A DNA stretch of 13,086 nt from Actinomycetes bacterium (GTDB lineage: Bacteria > Actinomycetota > Actinomycetes > Actinomycetales > Cellulomonadaceae). Shown one piece after another: positions 1 through 6,092 of this stretch (its first letter is position 1; every line of letters starts with the position of its first letter). The notes below the pieces were generated by a model, which was given only the letters and a program-made list of their open reading frames with translations, made no database searches and was not told the DNA's origin. Location of the stretch: contig JAEWEI010000153.1 of NCBI GenBank assembly GCA_023389545.1, positions 1 to 13,086 on the forward strand, given 5' to 3'. The position numbers and the translations under genes were made by a program.

Positions 1-167
1 GCCGTCACGTACAGCGGCACCTGCCACCAGTGGTTGAGCATCGGCGACTGCTCCATGCGGACCTTGCCGATGATCTGCGTCCACATGTGCAGGGTGTCGC
101 GGGTGTCCGCCCATGCGTCGGCGCGCAAGGTCGGCCAGGCTCCCGCGGTGTTGTCGGATTGGCTCAT
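1..167 (-). CDS. DUF5996 family protein, N-terminal part (cut by window edge)
   Basis: This is the first 55 codons of a minus-strand gene that runs off the left edge. It starts at the ATG whose complement lies at 165-167. The visible protein begins MSQSDNTAGAWPTLR and continues with a stretch containing DTLHMWTQIIGKVR and then MLNHWWQVPLYVT. This tryptophan-rich N-terminus matches my memory of the DUF5996 family, whose function is unknown. The gene lies 50 bp downstream of the yggS-like gene on the same strand, so the two may be cotranscribed. The ribosome binding site is weak (GGTGGACC just upstream). The family call rests on motif recall only, and the rest of the protein is not visible. Confidence 0.75.
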   Translation of the reverse strand, partial: MSQSDNTAGAWPTLRADAWADTRDTLHMWTQIIGKVRMEQSPMLNHWWQVPLYVT

Positions 168-217
168 GGTCCACCGTCAGCCCGGGAGTGGGGGCTGTCA
201 ATCCCACTGCTGGCGGG

Positions 218-967
218 TCAGGGGGTCGGCCGGGAGCCGAACACCGCAGTGCCGACGCGCACGATCGTGGCGCCCTCCGCGACGGCGAGCTCCAGATCGC
301 CGCTCATGCCCATCGACAGCTCGACGGCGCCCGCCGTGCCAGGCGCCCCGGAGTCGCGCACCTCGTCGCGGATCGCCCGCAGCAGCCGGTATCCGGCGCG
401 CACCCGGTCGGGGTCGGGGGTGTGCGCGCCGACGGTCATGAGCCCGCGGAGCCGCAGCCCGTCGAGCCCTGCGACGTCGAGGGCCGTGCGGACGGCGTCG
501 TCGGGGTGCGCGCCGTGCTTGGTGGCCTCCCCGGAGACGTTGACCTGCACCATCACGTCCAGGACGCGGCCGGCCGCCGCGCAGCGGGTGGCGAGCTTCT
601 GCGCGAGCGCCAGGGAGTCGACGCTCTCGACGCAGGACGCGGCGCTCAGCGCCTGGTTGACCTTGTTGGACTGCAGCGGGCCGATCAGGTGCACCTCGGG
701 GCCCAGGTCGAGCAGGTGCGGGGCCTTCGCGACGAGCTCCTGCACCCGGTTCTCGCCCACGAGCACGGGGGAGGCCGCAGGGTCGTCGGCGCGGGCGGCG
801 GCGTCGGCCAGGAGGGCCGCCCGGACGCCCTCGAGCGGGATCGTCTTGGTGGCGAGGAGGAGGCGCACGGAGCCGGGCGCCCGCTCGGCGGCCCGCTCGG
901 CGGCGGCGACCCTGGACCGGACTCCGGCTAGTCGCGAGGCGATGTCCCCAGGGTGCTGCGCGCTCAT
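218..967 (-). CDS. YggS family pyridoxal phosphate-binding protein
   Basis: The product is a 249-residue PLP-binding protein of the YggS/PROSC type, a fold related to the N-terminal domain of alanine racemase. The family is known for PLP homeostasis in the cytoplasm and has no well-defined catalytic activity. The expected PLP lysine is K41 in LLLATKTIP. Other family landmarks are GENRVQEL, HLIGPLQSNK, VNVSGEATKHG, LRLRGLMTVG and the C-terminal signature ELSMGMSGDLE, followed by IVRVGTAVFG. Length agrees with the family (about 230-250). I chose the ATG at 965-967 because the protein begins there with MSAQHPGDIASRL. The same frame stays open upstream to 1387, but that extension runs antisense through the yccF-like gene and has non-protein-like composition. 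It is divergent from the yccF-like gene. Confidence 0.93.
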   Translation of the reverse strand: MSAQHPGDIASRLAGVRSRVAAAERAAERAPGSVRLLLATKTIPLEGVRAALLADAAARADDPAASPVLVGENRVQELVAKAPHLLDLGPEVHLIGPLQSNKVNQALSAASCVESVDSLALAQKLATRCAAAGRVLDVMVQVNVSGEATKHGAHPDDAVRTALDVAGLDGLRLRGLMTVGAHTPDPDRVRAGYRLLRAIRDEVRDSGAPGTAGAVELSMGMSGDLELAVAEGATIVRVGTAVFGSRPTP

Positions 968-1076
968 GCCGAGGACCTTAGCCCGGCGCCCTGGGGCTCC
1001 ACCGCCACGGCTCATCGGGGGCGGCTCAGGGTGGTCCCCGATGTCGCCCGCGCGCGTCGAGGAGGACGATGGGGAG

Positions 1077-1136
1077 ATGAAGACGCTGCTCAGAGTTCCC
1101 GCGCCTGCCGTGCTGCGAACGGGCATGCCAAAGTGA
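1077..1136 (+). CDS. Possible 19-residue leader peptide overlapping the yccF-like start
   Basis: A short ORF starts at an ATG preceded by GGGGAG, a better ribosome binding site than anything upstream of the following gene. It encodes MKTLLRVPAPAVLRTGMPK and ends in a TGA at 1134-1136. That stop overlaps the GTG start of the yccF-like gene in the four bases GTGA, the usual arrangement for translational coupling. The first five residues, MKTLL, are identical to the first five of the yccF-like protein because a 15-bp sequence is duplicated (1078-1092 and 1134-1148). It may be the relic of an insertion into the original start region rather than a selected leader. Translation is inferred only. Confidence 0.35.
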   Translation: MKTLLRVPAPAVLRTGMPK

Positions 1137-1519
1137 AGACGCTGCTCAACCTCATCTGGCTCGTGCTGGCCGGATTCTGGCTCGCGGTGGGATACGTCGT
1201 CGCCGGCGTCATCTGCTGCGTCCTCATCGTGACGATCCCCTTCGGCATCGCCTCGTTCCGGATGGCCAACTACGTGCTGTGGCCGTTCGGCCGCACGGTG
1301 GTGGACAAGCCGACCGCCGGGGCGATGTCGACCATCGGCAATGTGATCTGGCTCATCGTGGCGGGCTGGTGGCTCGCCCTTGAGCACATCGTCACCGGCG
1401 TAGCGCAGTGCGTCACCATCATCGGGATCCCGCTCGGGATCGCCAACTTCAAGATGGTGCCCATCTCTCTTATGCCGCTAGGCAAGCAGATCGTCCCCTC
1501 AGGCGGGACGTGGCTGTAG
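1133..1519 (+). CDS. YccF family inner-membrane protein
   Basis: This 128-residue membrane protein contains two copies of the YccF domain. The first runs roughly over residues 2-45 (NLIWLVLAGFWLAVGY, then IPFGIASFRMANYVLWPFG). The second runs roughly over 65-120 (IGNVIWLIVAGWWLALEH, then IPLGIANFKMVPISLMPLG). Each repeat holds hydrophobic stretches that should span the membrane. The family's function is unknown. The GTG start at 1133 was chosen because the protein then begins (M)KTLLNLIWL, the usual family beginning. No convincing ribosome binding site precedes it, so it may be translated by coupling to the short ORF at 1077-1136. After the stop, 6-bp arms GCGGGC and GCCCGC (1519-1524 and 1539-1544) with a 14-nt loop, followed by a short T-containing stretch, could be a weak terminator. 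Confidence 0.88.
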   Translation: MKTLLNLIWLVLAGFWLAVGYVVAGVICCVLIVTIPFGIASFRMANYVLWPFGRTVVDKPTAGAMSTIGNVIWLIVAGWWLALEHIVTGVAQCVTIIGIPLGIANFKMVPISLMPLGKQIVPSGGTWL

Positions 1520-1593
1520 CGGGCCGCCGATGGATCGTGCCCGCAGGATTTACTTCCGGCGTTCACCGCTGAGGGCTCACTGGTCTCGGCTCC

Positions 1594-1757
1594 GTGGTCG
1601 GCACTGCCCCTGACTCCCAACCGCTGACCGCAACGTTGCTCGCCTTCCCATCGCCGTGCGCGCGACCCCCACCCAGTGCGTGTGGGACTTCGGCGACGGT
1701 TCTGTCCCGATCGCCACGACCGCCCCCGGCTCCCCGTTCCCACCGATGGGCGGGTGA
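1594..1757 (+). pseudogene. Decayed fragment of a PKD-domain-like protein gene
   Basis: In one frame the DNA reads VGTAPDSQPLTATLLA. After an apparent frameshift near 1640 it reads LPIAVRATPTQCVWDFGDGS and continues through TTAPGSPFPPMGG to a stop at 1755-1757. The string WDFGDGS after VRATPT is the hallmark core of PKD domains and closely resembles a common class of secreted actinobacterial hypothetical proteins. A normal domain would continue past the proline-rich part into an HTY...G.Y strand region, which is missing here. There is no start codon with a ribosome binding site, no signal peptide, and both ends are lost, so it is called a relic. The family assignment is from one motif and its flanks. 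The exact ends are approximate. Confidence 0.45.
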
Positions 1758-2028
1758 TCGCCGTTCGGCACCCCCGCGCCCCGGCTGCTGAGGCCCGGAT
1801 CCATGTGTGTCCATCCGCCGGTGCTGAGCTCATGTCCGGTGTCCGACTTCTCTCGGGGGTCCGTCCCGTGTTCTCCACCGACGCCGCTCGAGTGGGCGGG
1901 TGTCATGGCCGGATCGTCGGCAGCACCGCATTCGCGCGGTCGCACTCGGTGTGTCGATGCCGTGCCGTCTGGGGACGGTGCTGCTCATGCGGCTGTGGTG
2001 TCCGATCGGTGGTGGCAGTGAGCGCATG

Positions 2029-2054
2029 TGTCCCATGTCGAGGACGTTTGTCCC
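2029..2054. repeat. TGTCCC direct repeat spaced 20 bp, possible insertion-sequence end relic
   Basis: TGTCCC occurs at 2029-2034 and again at 2049-2054, separated by ATGTCGAGGACGTT. Repeated TGTCCC/GGGACA blocks of this style remind me of the terminal regions of some actinobacterial insertion sequences, but no transposase gene is visible nearby. Chance is a real alternative. Confidence 0.2.
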
Positions 2055-2060
2055 GGATTG

Positions 2061-2075
2061 AGGCGTGTGACGCCT
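2061..2075. promoter_or_regulatory. Operator-like palindrome 1 upstream of the cluster
   Basis: AGGCGT GTG ACGCCT is a perfect inverted repeat with 6-bp arms and a 3-bp centre. Its left 11 bases (AGGCGTGTGAC) recur with one mismatch at 2097-2107 (AGGCGTGTCAC). It lies about 70 bp before the first cluster gene, a sensible place for a repressor or activator site. It is also too short and T-poor to be a convincing terminator. No regulator gene is seen in the window. Confidence 0.3.
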
Positions 2076-2101
2076 GACAGTCTTCCCCGTGTCATTAGGC
2101 G

Positions 2102-2118
2102 TGTCACTCATTGTGACA
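2102..2118. promoter_or_regulatory. Operator-like palindrome 2 next to the cluster start
   Basis: TGTCAC TCATT GTGACA is a perfect inverted repeat with 6-bp arms and a 5-bp spacer. It is followed by the AT-richer TCATAACT (2123-2130), which could contain a -10 element. It ends 27 bp before the chosen start of the ABC ATPase gene. The symmetry fits binding of a dimeric regulator such as a GntR or TetR-type protein. The regulator is unidentified and promoter positions cannot be fixed by eye. Confidence 0.35.
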
Positions 2119-2145
2119 AGGGTCATAACTGATGGGGGTGTGGTG

Positions 2146-3093
2146 GTGGCGATACGCACCTTTGCGCTCACGCGGATATTCGGCAGTGGCGCGACCCAGA
2201 GGACCGCACTGCACGAGGTCGAGCTCGCAGTTCCGTTCGGGGAGGTCCACGGCCTCCTCGGCCCTAGTGGAGCAGGCAAGACAACGCTCTGCCGCATCGT
2301 TTCCACGGTCCTCGCACCGACGTCCGGTCGGGCGCTCGTCGCAGGCTTCGACGTCGAGAAAGATCGACGGGGGGCGCAGCGCTGCGTCGGCGTGTCATTC
2401 GGAGGGGAACGGGGCCTGTACCCGCGTCTCACGGTGCTCGAGAACTTGCGGTACGCGGCCGCCCTCCACGGCGTACGCGGGCGTCGTGCCCGTCACGTTG
2501 TGACCGACCTTCTCGATCGGTTCGGTCTGACCGCCCGGGCCGGCGACCCTGTCGAGACACTGAGTCGCGGAATGAAGCAGCGACTGCACCTGGCTCGCAG
2601 CCTTGTCGCCGAACCATCGGTGCTGGTCGTCGACGAACCGTCGGCCGGTCTCGATCCCATCGCTGCTGCCGCGCTGCGCGGTGTCCTCTCGGAGATGAGC
2701 TCGCCATCGCGCGCGGTGCTGCTCGCGACGCACGACATGGCTGAGGCCGCGGCACTATGCACACGCGTGTCCTTCATCGATCGGGGGCGCGTTCTGTCCA
2801 CGGCGCCTGCGTCGGCGTTCCGTCCCACCGACGCCGAGCCGAAACTGCTGCGCTTCCGGGTGACGGACTTTGCGCGCAGGCAAGACCTGACACACGCCCT
2901 GGGTCGCTCGGGTCTTGTCGTCGTGGATGGACCCGCAGAACTGTTCGAGCTCCGGACCGAGACGGCGGAAGACCTCGTCACCGCCGTCACTCTCCTTCAC
3001 GCGCACCGTTGTCATGAGTACGAGGTCGTCGCGCCGTCGCTCCTCGAGCTGTACTGCGCCGTCTTCGGCACGAGCGGGCTCGAGGTGCGCTGA
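2146..3093 (+). CDS. ABC transporter ATP-binding protein (drug/peptide exporter type)
   Basis: This 315-residue cytoplasmic ATPase should energise the two permeases that follow. It shows Walker A GPSGAGKTT (residues 39-47), the signature LSRGMKQRL, Walker B with VLVVDEPSAGLDP, and the H-loop LLATHDMAEA. LSRGM instead of LSGGQ is common in exporters of the CcmA/drug-resistance type. About 95 C-terminal residues after the nucleotide-binding core are not part of the core domain. The frame is open from a GTG at 2089, but that would place the palindrome at 2102-2118 inside the gene. I prefer the GTG at 2146, seven bases after GGGGG (2134-2138), giving MAIRTFALTRIFG. The GTGs at 2140 and 2143 are alternatives. 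Its stop overlaps the next start (TGATG), so it is coupled to the permeases. Export of the cluster product, or self-resistance, is the likely role. Confidence 0.92.
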   Translation: MAIRTFALTRIFGSGATQRTALHEVELAVPFGEVHGLLGPSGAGKTTLCRIVSTVLAPTSGRALVAGFDVEKDRRGAQRCVGVSFGGERGLYPRLTVLENLRYAAALHGVRGRRARHVVTDLLDRFGLTARAGDPVETLSRGMKQRLHLARSLVAEPSVLVVDEPSAGLDPIAAAALRGVLSEMSSPSRAVLLATHDMAEAAALCTRVSFIDRGRVLSTAPASAFRPTDAEPKLLRFRVTDFARRQDLTHALGRSGLVVVDGPAELFELRTETAEDLVTAVTLLHAHRCHEYEVVAPSLLELYCAVFGTSGLEVR

Positions 3094-3860
3094 TGGGTGC
3101 GATCGGCGTGGGAGTTCGGTTTCAGTGCGTCACGTTGCGTGATGACGTCCACGGGTTGCAAGCCCTGGTAACCACACCCGTCTTCGCGTTCCTGCTGCTC
3201 AGCGTGTACGAGCACGCCGGTCGGCCGGACCTCGACAGTCGTGCCGTGGTGACCACCGGGCTCATGGGGATGTGGACCGTGGCGGTGGCGTGCTCGGGCC
3301 AGATCGTCGCGCACGAACGTGCGCTAGGGACCCTCGAGCACCTGCTGACCGCCCCCACGCGGTTCGCCCTCGTTGTGTTGGGACGGTCGTTCGTGGTTGC
3401 GCTTGTTGGGTGCGTCGGTGTGATCGAGTCTGCCGTCGTCGCACGGGTGCTGTTCGACTCTCAGCTCGCGATGGGGTCCCTGGGGCTCGCGCTACTGACG
3501 CTGGGCTTGGCGGTCGTCACCACGGCAGCAGCCTCGACCCTTGTTGCGGCGCTGTTCGTGCTGTCCCGAACGACGCGGGTCTACCAGGCAGCCCTGACTT
3601 ATCCGGTCTTCCTGCTCGGTGGTCTGATGGTTCCCGTCACGGAGTATGCCCCGTGGTTGCAGGTCGCTTGCCGGGGCTTCTATCTGTCGTGGCTCGCAGA
3701 GCTCGCCCATGGCTCCTTGAACAGCATGAGCTGGGGTGACGCCGTGCTCCCCGCCGGAGCGACGGCCGTCCTTGGCCTCCTCATGTGGGCTACGGGGCAC
3801 CGGCTCCTGGCAGCGTTCATCGAACGTGGTCGCGTCACGGGAGCGCTCGCACATGCGTGA
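3093..3860 (+). CDS. ABC-2 type transporter permease (first subunit)
   Basis: This 255-residue membrane protein has about six hydrophobic segments, in the order expected for an ABC-2 permease. They are near residues 25-43 (PVFAFLLLSVY), 50-70 (TTGLMGMWTVAVACSGQIV), 94-118, 128-155 (LGLALLTLGLAVVTTAAAS), 166-183 (LTYPVFLLGGLMVPVTEYAP) and 218-238. Between the second and third lies the cytoplasmic HERALGTLEHLLTAPTR motif typical of the family, where the ATPase is thought to dock. The ATG overlaps the stop of the ATPase gene by one base, and the gene overlaps the second permease by 8 bp. The pair probably forms a heterodimeric channel. Substrate cannot be read from sequence; position in the cluster points to the peptide product. 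Confidence 0.9.
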   Translation: MGAIGVGVRFQCVTLRDDVHGLQALVTTPVFAFLLLSVYEHAGRPDLDSRAVVTTGLMGMWTVAVACSGQIVAHERALGTLEHLLTAPTRFALVVLGRSFVVALVGCVGVIESAVVARVLFDSQLAMGSLGLALLTLGLAVVTTAAASTLVAALFVLSRTTRVYQAALTYPVFLLGGLMVPVTEYAPWLQVACRGFYLSWLAELAHGSLNSMSWGDAVLPAGATAVLGLLMWATGHRLLAAFIERGRVTGALAHA

Positions 3861-4668
3861 GCGGCGGTGGGACCTCGTCGGACCGCTCTGTGTCGCGGCC
3901 GCCGCGTGCAGGGTCTCGCTCGCCGATATGCGGGTGGTTCACGGTGGCGGGCGGTGGGTCTTCGGCTGGCTCACGCGCACGCTGTGCCAGGTCGTCTTCT
4001 TCAGCTCGCTGGGTGTCGTGATCGGTGACCGGCAGGTGACCCACTTCGTCTTCCTTGGCAGCGCACTGATGCTCGCCGTGATGGACGCCGTGCTCGCTGT
4101 CAACGCGATCTCGTGGGACGTCGGGCTCGGGATGCTGGAGGTCCAGGTCCGCGCGCCGCAGCCGCTGTGGGCGACCGCGGTTGGGCGCGGCATCGCCTGG
4201 CCGTTCAGCGGCGCGGCGACGTCAACCATCGGACTTCTGGGCATCGGCCCACTCGTGGGTGTGGCATGGGGGCTGGCGGATATCCCGGCCGTCGTGGTGC
4301 TGGTGCTCGTCACAGCAGCTGGCTCGTACGGTCTCGCGCTCACCCTCGGGGCACTCGCGCTCCGAGTACCGCGGCTGCGCAACGTCGTGAGCAACCTGGG
4401 CTACCTCGCGGTCACGATCCTCTCAGGTGTGTTCGTGAGCACCGATTCGTGGCCGGCTGGCGTTCGCCTCATGGCGCAGACGCTGCCGAGCACTCATGCA
4501 CTCACCGCGCTCCGCGAAATCGCGGCGGATGAGGGCACCGCGGCGCTGTGGCCGCACCTCCCGCTCGCCGCGCTGGCGGGTGCCCTGTGGTCCGTCGCAG
4601 CGGGCGTCGCGTTCGGCGCCGTGGCCCGGGCGCTGCGACGCGACGGCATGAGCGAGGCGTTTGCATGA
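3853..4668 (+). CDS. ABC-2 type transporter permease (second subunit)
   Basis: This 271-residue membrane protein is encoded directly after, and 8 bp inside, the first permease gene. The ATG at 3853 gives MRERRWDLVGPLCVAAAACR. The frame is open further upstream, but only inside the preceding gene. Hydrophobic segments lie near residues 36-58, 65-85 (FLGSALMLAVMDAVLAVNA), 115-135, 138-165 (PAVVVLVLVTAAGSYGLAL), 178-197 (LGYLAVTILSGVFVS) and 240-262. The loop with WDVGLGMLEVQVRAPQPLW corresponds to the same cytoplasmic motif seen as GTLEHLLTAPTR in the first permease. It is expected to pair with that protein and the ATPase. Downstream are 88 bp with no gene before the small peptide gene. Confidence 0.88.
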   Translation: MRERRWDLVGPLCVAAAACRVSLADMRVVHGGGRWVFGWLTRTLCQVVFFSSLGVVIGDRQVTHFVFLGSALMLAVMDAVLAVNAISWDVGLGMLEVQVRAPQPLWATAVGRGIAWPFSGAATSTIGLLGIGPLVGVAWGLADIPAVVVLVLVTAAGSYGLALTLGALALRVPRLRNVVSNLGYLAVTILSGVFVSTDSWPAGVRLMAQTLPSTHALTALREIAADEGTAALWPHLPLAALAGALWSVAAGVAFGAVARALRRDGMSEAFA

Positions 4669-4741
4669 CGCGCTGTACCACGCTCCGGCCCGCTGCGGGG
4701 GTGCTCGCCGCTCCGCGACAGGGTGTCAGGTCCACAAGAGA

Positions 4742-4750
4742 GAGAGGAGG
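4742..4750 (+). promoter_or_regulatory. Very strong ribosome binding site of the small peptide gene
   Basis: GAGAGGAGG ends six bases before the ATG at 4757. It is the best Shine-Dalgarno match near any start in this window and is the main reason for accepting so short a gene as real. Confidence 0.8.
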
Positions 4751-4756
4751 TGCGTC

Positions 4757-4831
4757 ATGGAGGTTGTCCGTCATCTGCAGATCTGCAGGAAGGTCCGGGT
4801 CCGCGTCGGCACTCCCAAGAAGAAGAAGTAG
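4757..4831 (+). CDS. Candidate RiPP precursor peptide, 24 residues
   Basis: This very short gene encodes a basic peptide that begins MEVVRHLQICRK, continues VRVRV and ends GTPKKKK before TAG. It has one cysteine (C10), one histidine, one threonine, one proline, an alternating Val/Arg stretch and four C-terminal lysines, all encoded by AAG. Evidence that it is translated: the GAGAGGAGG ribosome binding site with ideal spacing, placement between the exporter genes and a run of modifying-enzyme genes, and a hairpin directly after the stop. It is much shorter than most precursors and lacks a clear leader/core boundary or a GG-type cleavage site. The N-terminal half may be recognition sequence and the VRVRVGTP region the modified part, or the lysine tail may be a follower. 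This is inference. It is not a peptide family I recognise. Confidence 0.7.
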   Translation: MEVVRHLQICRKVRVRVGTPKKKK

Positions 4832-4832
4832 T

Positions 4833-4876
4833 GGTGGAGGTCCCGCGGCGCCTACCCGGCGTCGCGGGACCCCACC
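4833..4876 (+). terminator. Strong stem-loop between precursor and enzyme genes (attenuator or mRNA stabiliser)
   Basis: The arms are 4839-4852 (GGTCCCGCGGCGCC) and 4858-4871 (GGCGTCGCGGGACC), which pair over 14 bp with one G-U wobble (4848-4862) and a 5-nt loop TACCC. After a single bulged A (4838) the stem continues for five more pairs, GGTGG (4833-4837) with CCACC (4872-4876). No T-run follows, so it is unlikely to be a full intrinsic terminator. Such structures after precursor genes often lower downstream transcription or protect the upstream message. It begins one base after the precursor stop codon's second base. Confidence 0.7.
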
Positions 4877-4892
4877 GGAGAGGTTGCCTGTC

Positions 4893-6092
4893 ATGATCGA
4901 ACTTTCGTGGGGAGCGCTCGGACGACTCGTCGCGGCGCGCGCGCGGCTCGGCCCGGATGCGGGCGACGACGCGCTGCTCGCTGCAGCACGGTCGCCGCGG
5001 CAAAAAATGGCCGCGCTGCTCACGAGCGCCCGGGCGCTCGAGGGTGAGCCGATGCCTGCCGCCTGGACCGACGTGCTGCGCCGACACCAGGCACGGACGG
5101 TCTTCTACTCGCAGCACGTCGACGCACTCACGAGGCAGGTGCCCGACGTGACCGTCTTCAAGGGACAGACCCTCGCTCGCGACTATCCCGTCGGGTTCGT
5201 GCGCGGTGCCGGTGACGTCGACCTGCACTGCGCGTCGGTGGAGTCGCAGTGGCACGCTGCCCGATACCTGCTCGACACGGGCTGGTATGTCAAGGCGTTC
5301 ACGCTCTACGCCCCGCGCGGAAACGTGCCGGAGGCCGTTGTCGCGCTCGGTCACGAGAACATCCCCTGCGACTCCCAGGCCCCGGGGATTACCCTCTCCA
5401 CGAGCCACCTCCTCACGGATCTGTGGTCGCCGCCGCTCGCGCTCGACGGCGCGCGTTCTGCCCGTGCGACGAGCCTCGTATGCCTGTTTGCCGAGCAGTG
5501 GGAGCGCGCCGTTCGCACCCGTGACCTCGTCGACTACAGCGTCGCCATGGCGTCGGCCACGCGCGACGACCAGGCTGACCTGATTGCTCTCACTACGCAC
5601 GCCAGGACCCGCCACCAGTGGTGGCGGCTGCGGTCGCTGTGTCGCACGGCGGGGCTCGCCGTGGACGATCCCGGGCCGGGCCATGCAGCAGGCGCGAGCG
5701 ATGCCGCGGTACGAGCCATCCGCGCGGCCCGCCGGCGCGCACGACCCGTTCGCGTCGCCGCACACCTGGCAGGGTGGACGGTCGACGACGACCGCGGTGT
5801 GCTTTTCGATGCGTTCTCGGACTGGTTCCACGCCCGGGTGGGAGTGCGTCGCGCGCTGGACGCCGGGATGCCGGCGTTCGGCGTCGAGTCCGACGATCGG
5901 CGATCTCCGGCACTCGCCGTTGAGCACCATCACGGGCAGGCCGTCGCGCGCACACCACTGGGGAGCTTCCGTCTCGTCGTCGGCTCGTGCACCGACGACG
6001 CACCAACAGATGTCTCGCTTCGCGCAGAGGCGACCGCAGCAGCTGAGGGACCGATCGCAACCCAGAACCGAGCAGGACGGAGCGCGCAATGA
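4893..6092 (+). CDS. Nucleotidyltransferase family protein (NTP_transf_5-like)
   Basis: This 399-residue protein resembles the uncharacterised nucleotidyltransferase family often found in peptide natural-product clusters. The key stretch is VFKGQTLARDYP followed by GFVRGAGDVDLH, with K90, R104 and the acidic pair D108/D110. This matches the family pattern of a KG motif, an arginine and a DxD that would bind metal and NTP. The rest is mixed alpha/beta with no membrane segments. The final 120 residues are Arg/Ala-rich, then contain a region with HHHGQAVARTPLGSFRLVVG. The ATG at 4893 follows GGAGAGG. An in-frame ATG at 4665 is rejected because that extension reads through the precursor gene in another frame. 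The stop overlaps the radical SAM start (ATGA). Substrate unknown: it could activate a sugar or cyclitol phosphate or nucleotidylate the peptide. Confidence 0.8.
   Translation: MIELSWGALGRLVAARARLGPDAGDDALLAAARSPRQKMAALLTSARALEGEPMPAAWTDVLRRHQARTVFYSQHVDALTRQVPDVTVFKGQTLARDYPVGFVRGAGDVDLHCASVESQWHAARYLLDTGWYVKAFTLYAPRGNVPEAVVALGHENIPCDSQAPGITLSTSHLLTDLWSPPLALDGARSARATSLVCLFAEQWERAVRTRDLVDYSVAMASATRDDQADLIALTTHARTRHQWWRLRSLCRTAGLAVDDPGPGHAAGASDAAVRAIRAARRRARPVRVAAHLAGWTVDDDRGVLFDAFSDWFHARVGVRRALDAGMPAFGVESDDRRSPALAVEHHHGQAVARTPLGSFRLVVGSCTDDAPTDVSLRAEATAAAEGPIATQNRAGRSAQ

Larger units (their letters stand above)
1520..2139. other. About 620 bp without an intact gene
   Basis: No open frame here looks like a full protein. 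The stretch holds a frameshifted PKD-domain relic (1594-1757), a pair of TGTCCC repeats (2029-2054) and two operator-like palindromes (2061-2075 and 2102-2118), listed separately. Between about 1758 and 2028 I see nothing I can name. Third-position composition is more irregular than in the neighbouring genes, which fits decayed DNA at the edge of the gene cluster. Confidence 0.6.

Noticed and set aside
30..1076. Plus-strand open frames opposite the DUF5996 and yggS-like genes
   Set aside because: They are antisense shadows, rich in Arg, Ala, Ser and Pro, and the opposite strand encodes a clear YggS protein.
968..1387. A 140-residue N-terminal extension of the yggS-like gene
   Set aside because: It runs antisense through the yccF-like gene, and family members begin close to the chosen ATG.
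2561..2590. Non-standard ABC signature LSRGM instead of LSGGQ
   Set aside because: LSxGM variants are common in drug-exporter and CcmA-type ATPases, so it is not unusual.
4548..4892. N-terminal extension of the nucleotidyltransferase frame, including an ATG at 4665 overlapping the permease stop
   Set aside because: The extension crosses the precursor gene and its ribosome binding site in another frame, is Arg/Ser/Gly-rich without protein-like patterns, and the ATG at 4893 has its own good ribosome binding site.
4755..6089. Long minus-strand open frame of 444 codons opposite the nucleotidyltransferase gene
   Set aside because: Antisense open frames are frequent in high-GC DNA. Its translation shows no domain, and the plus strand carries a recognisable protein with coupled neighbours.
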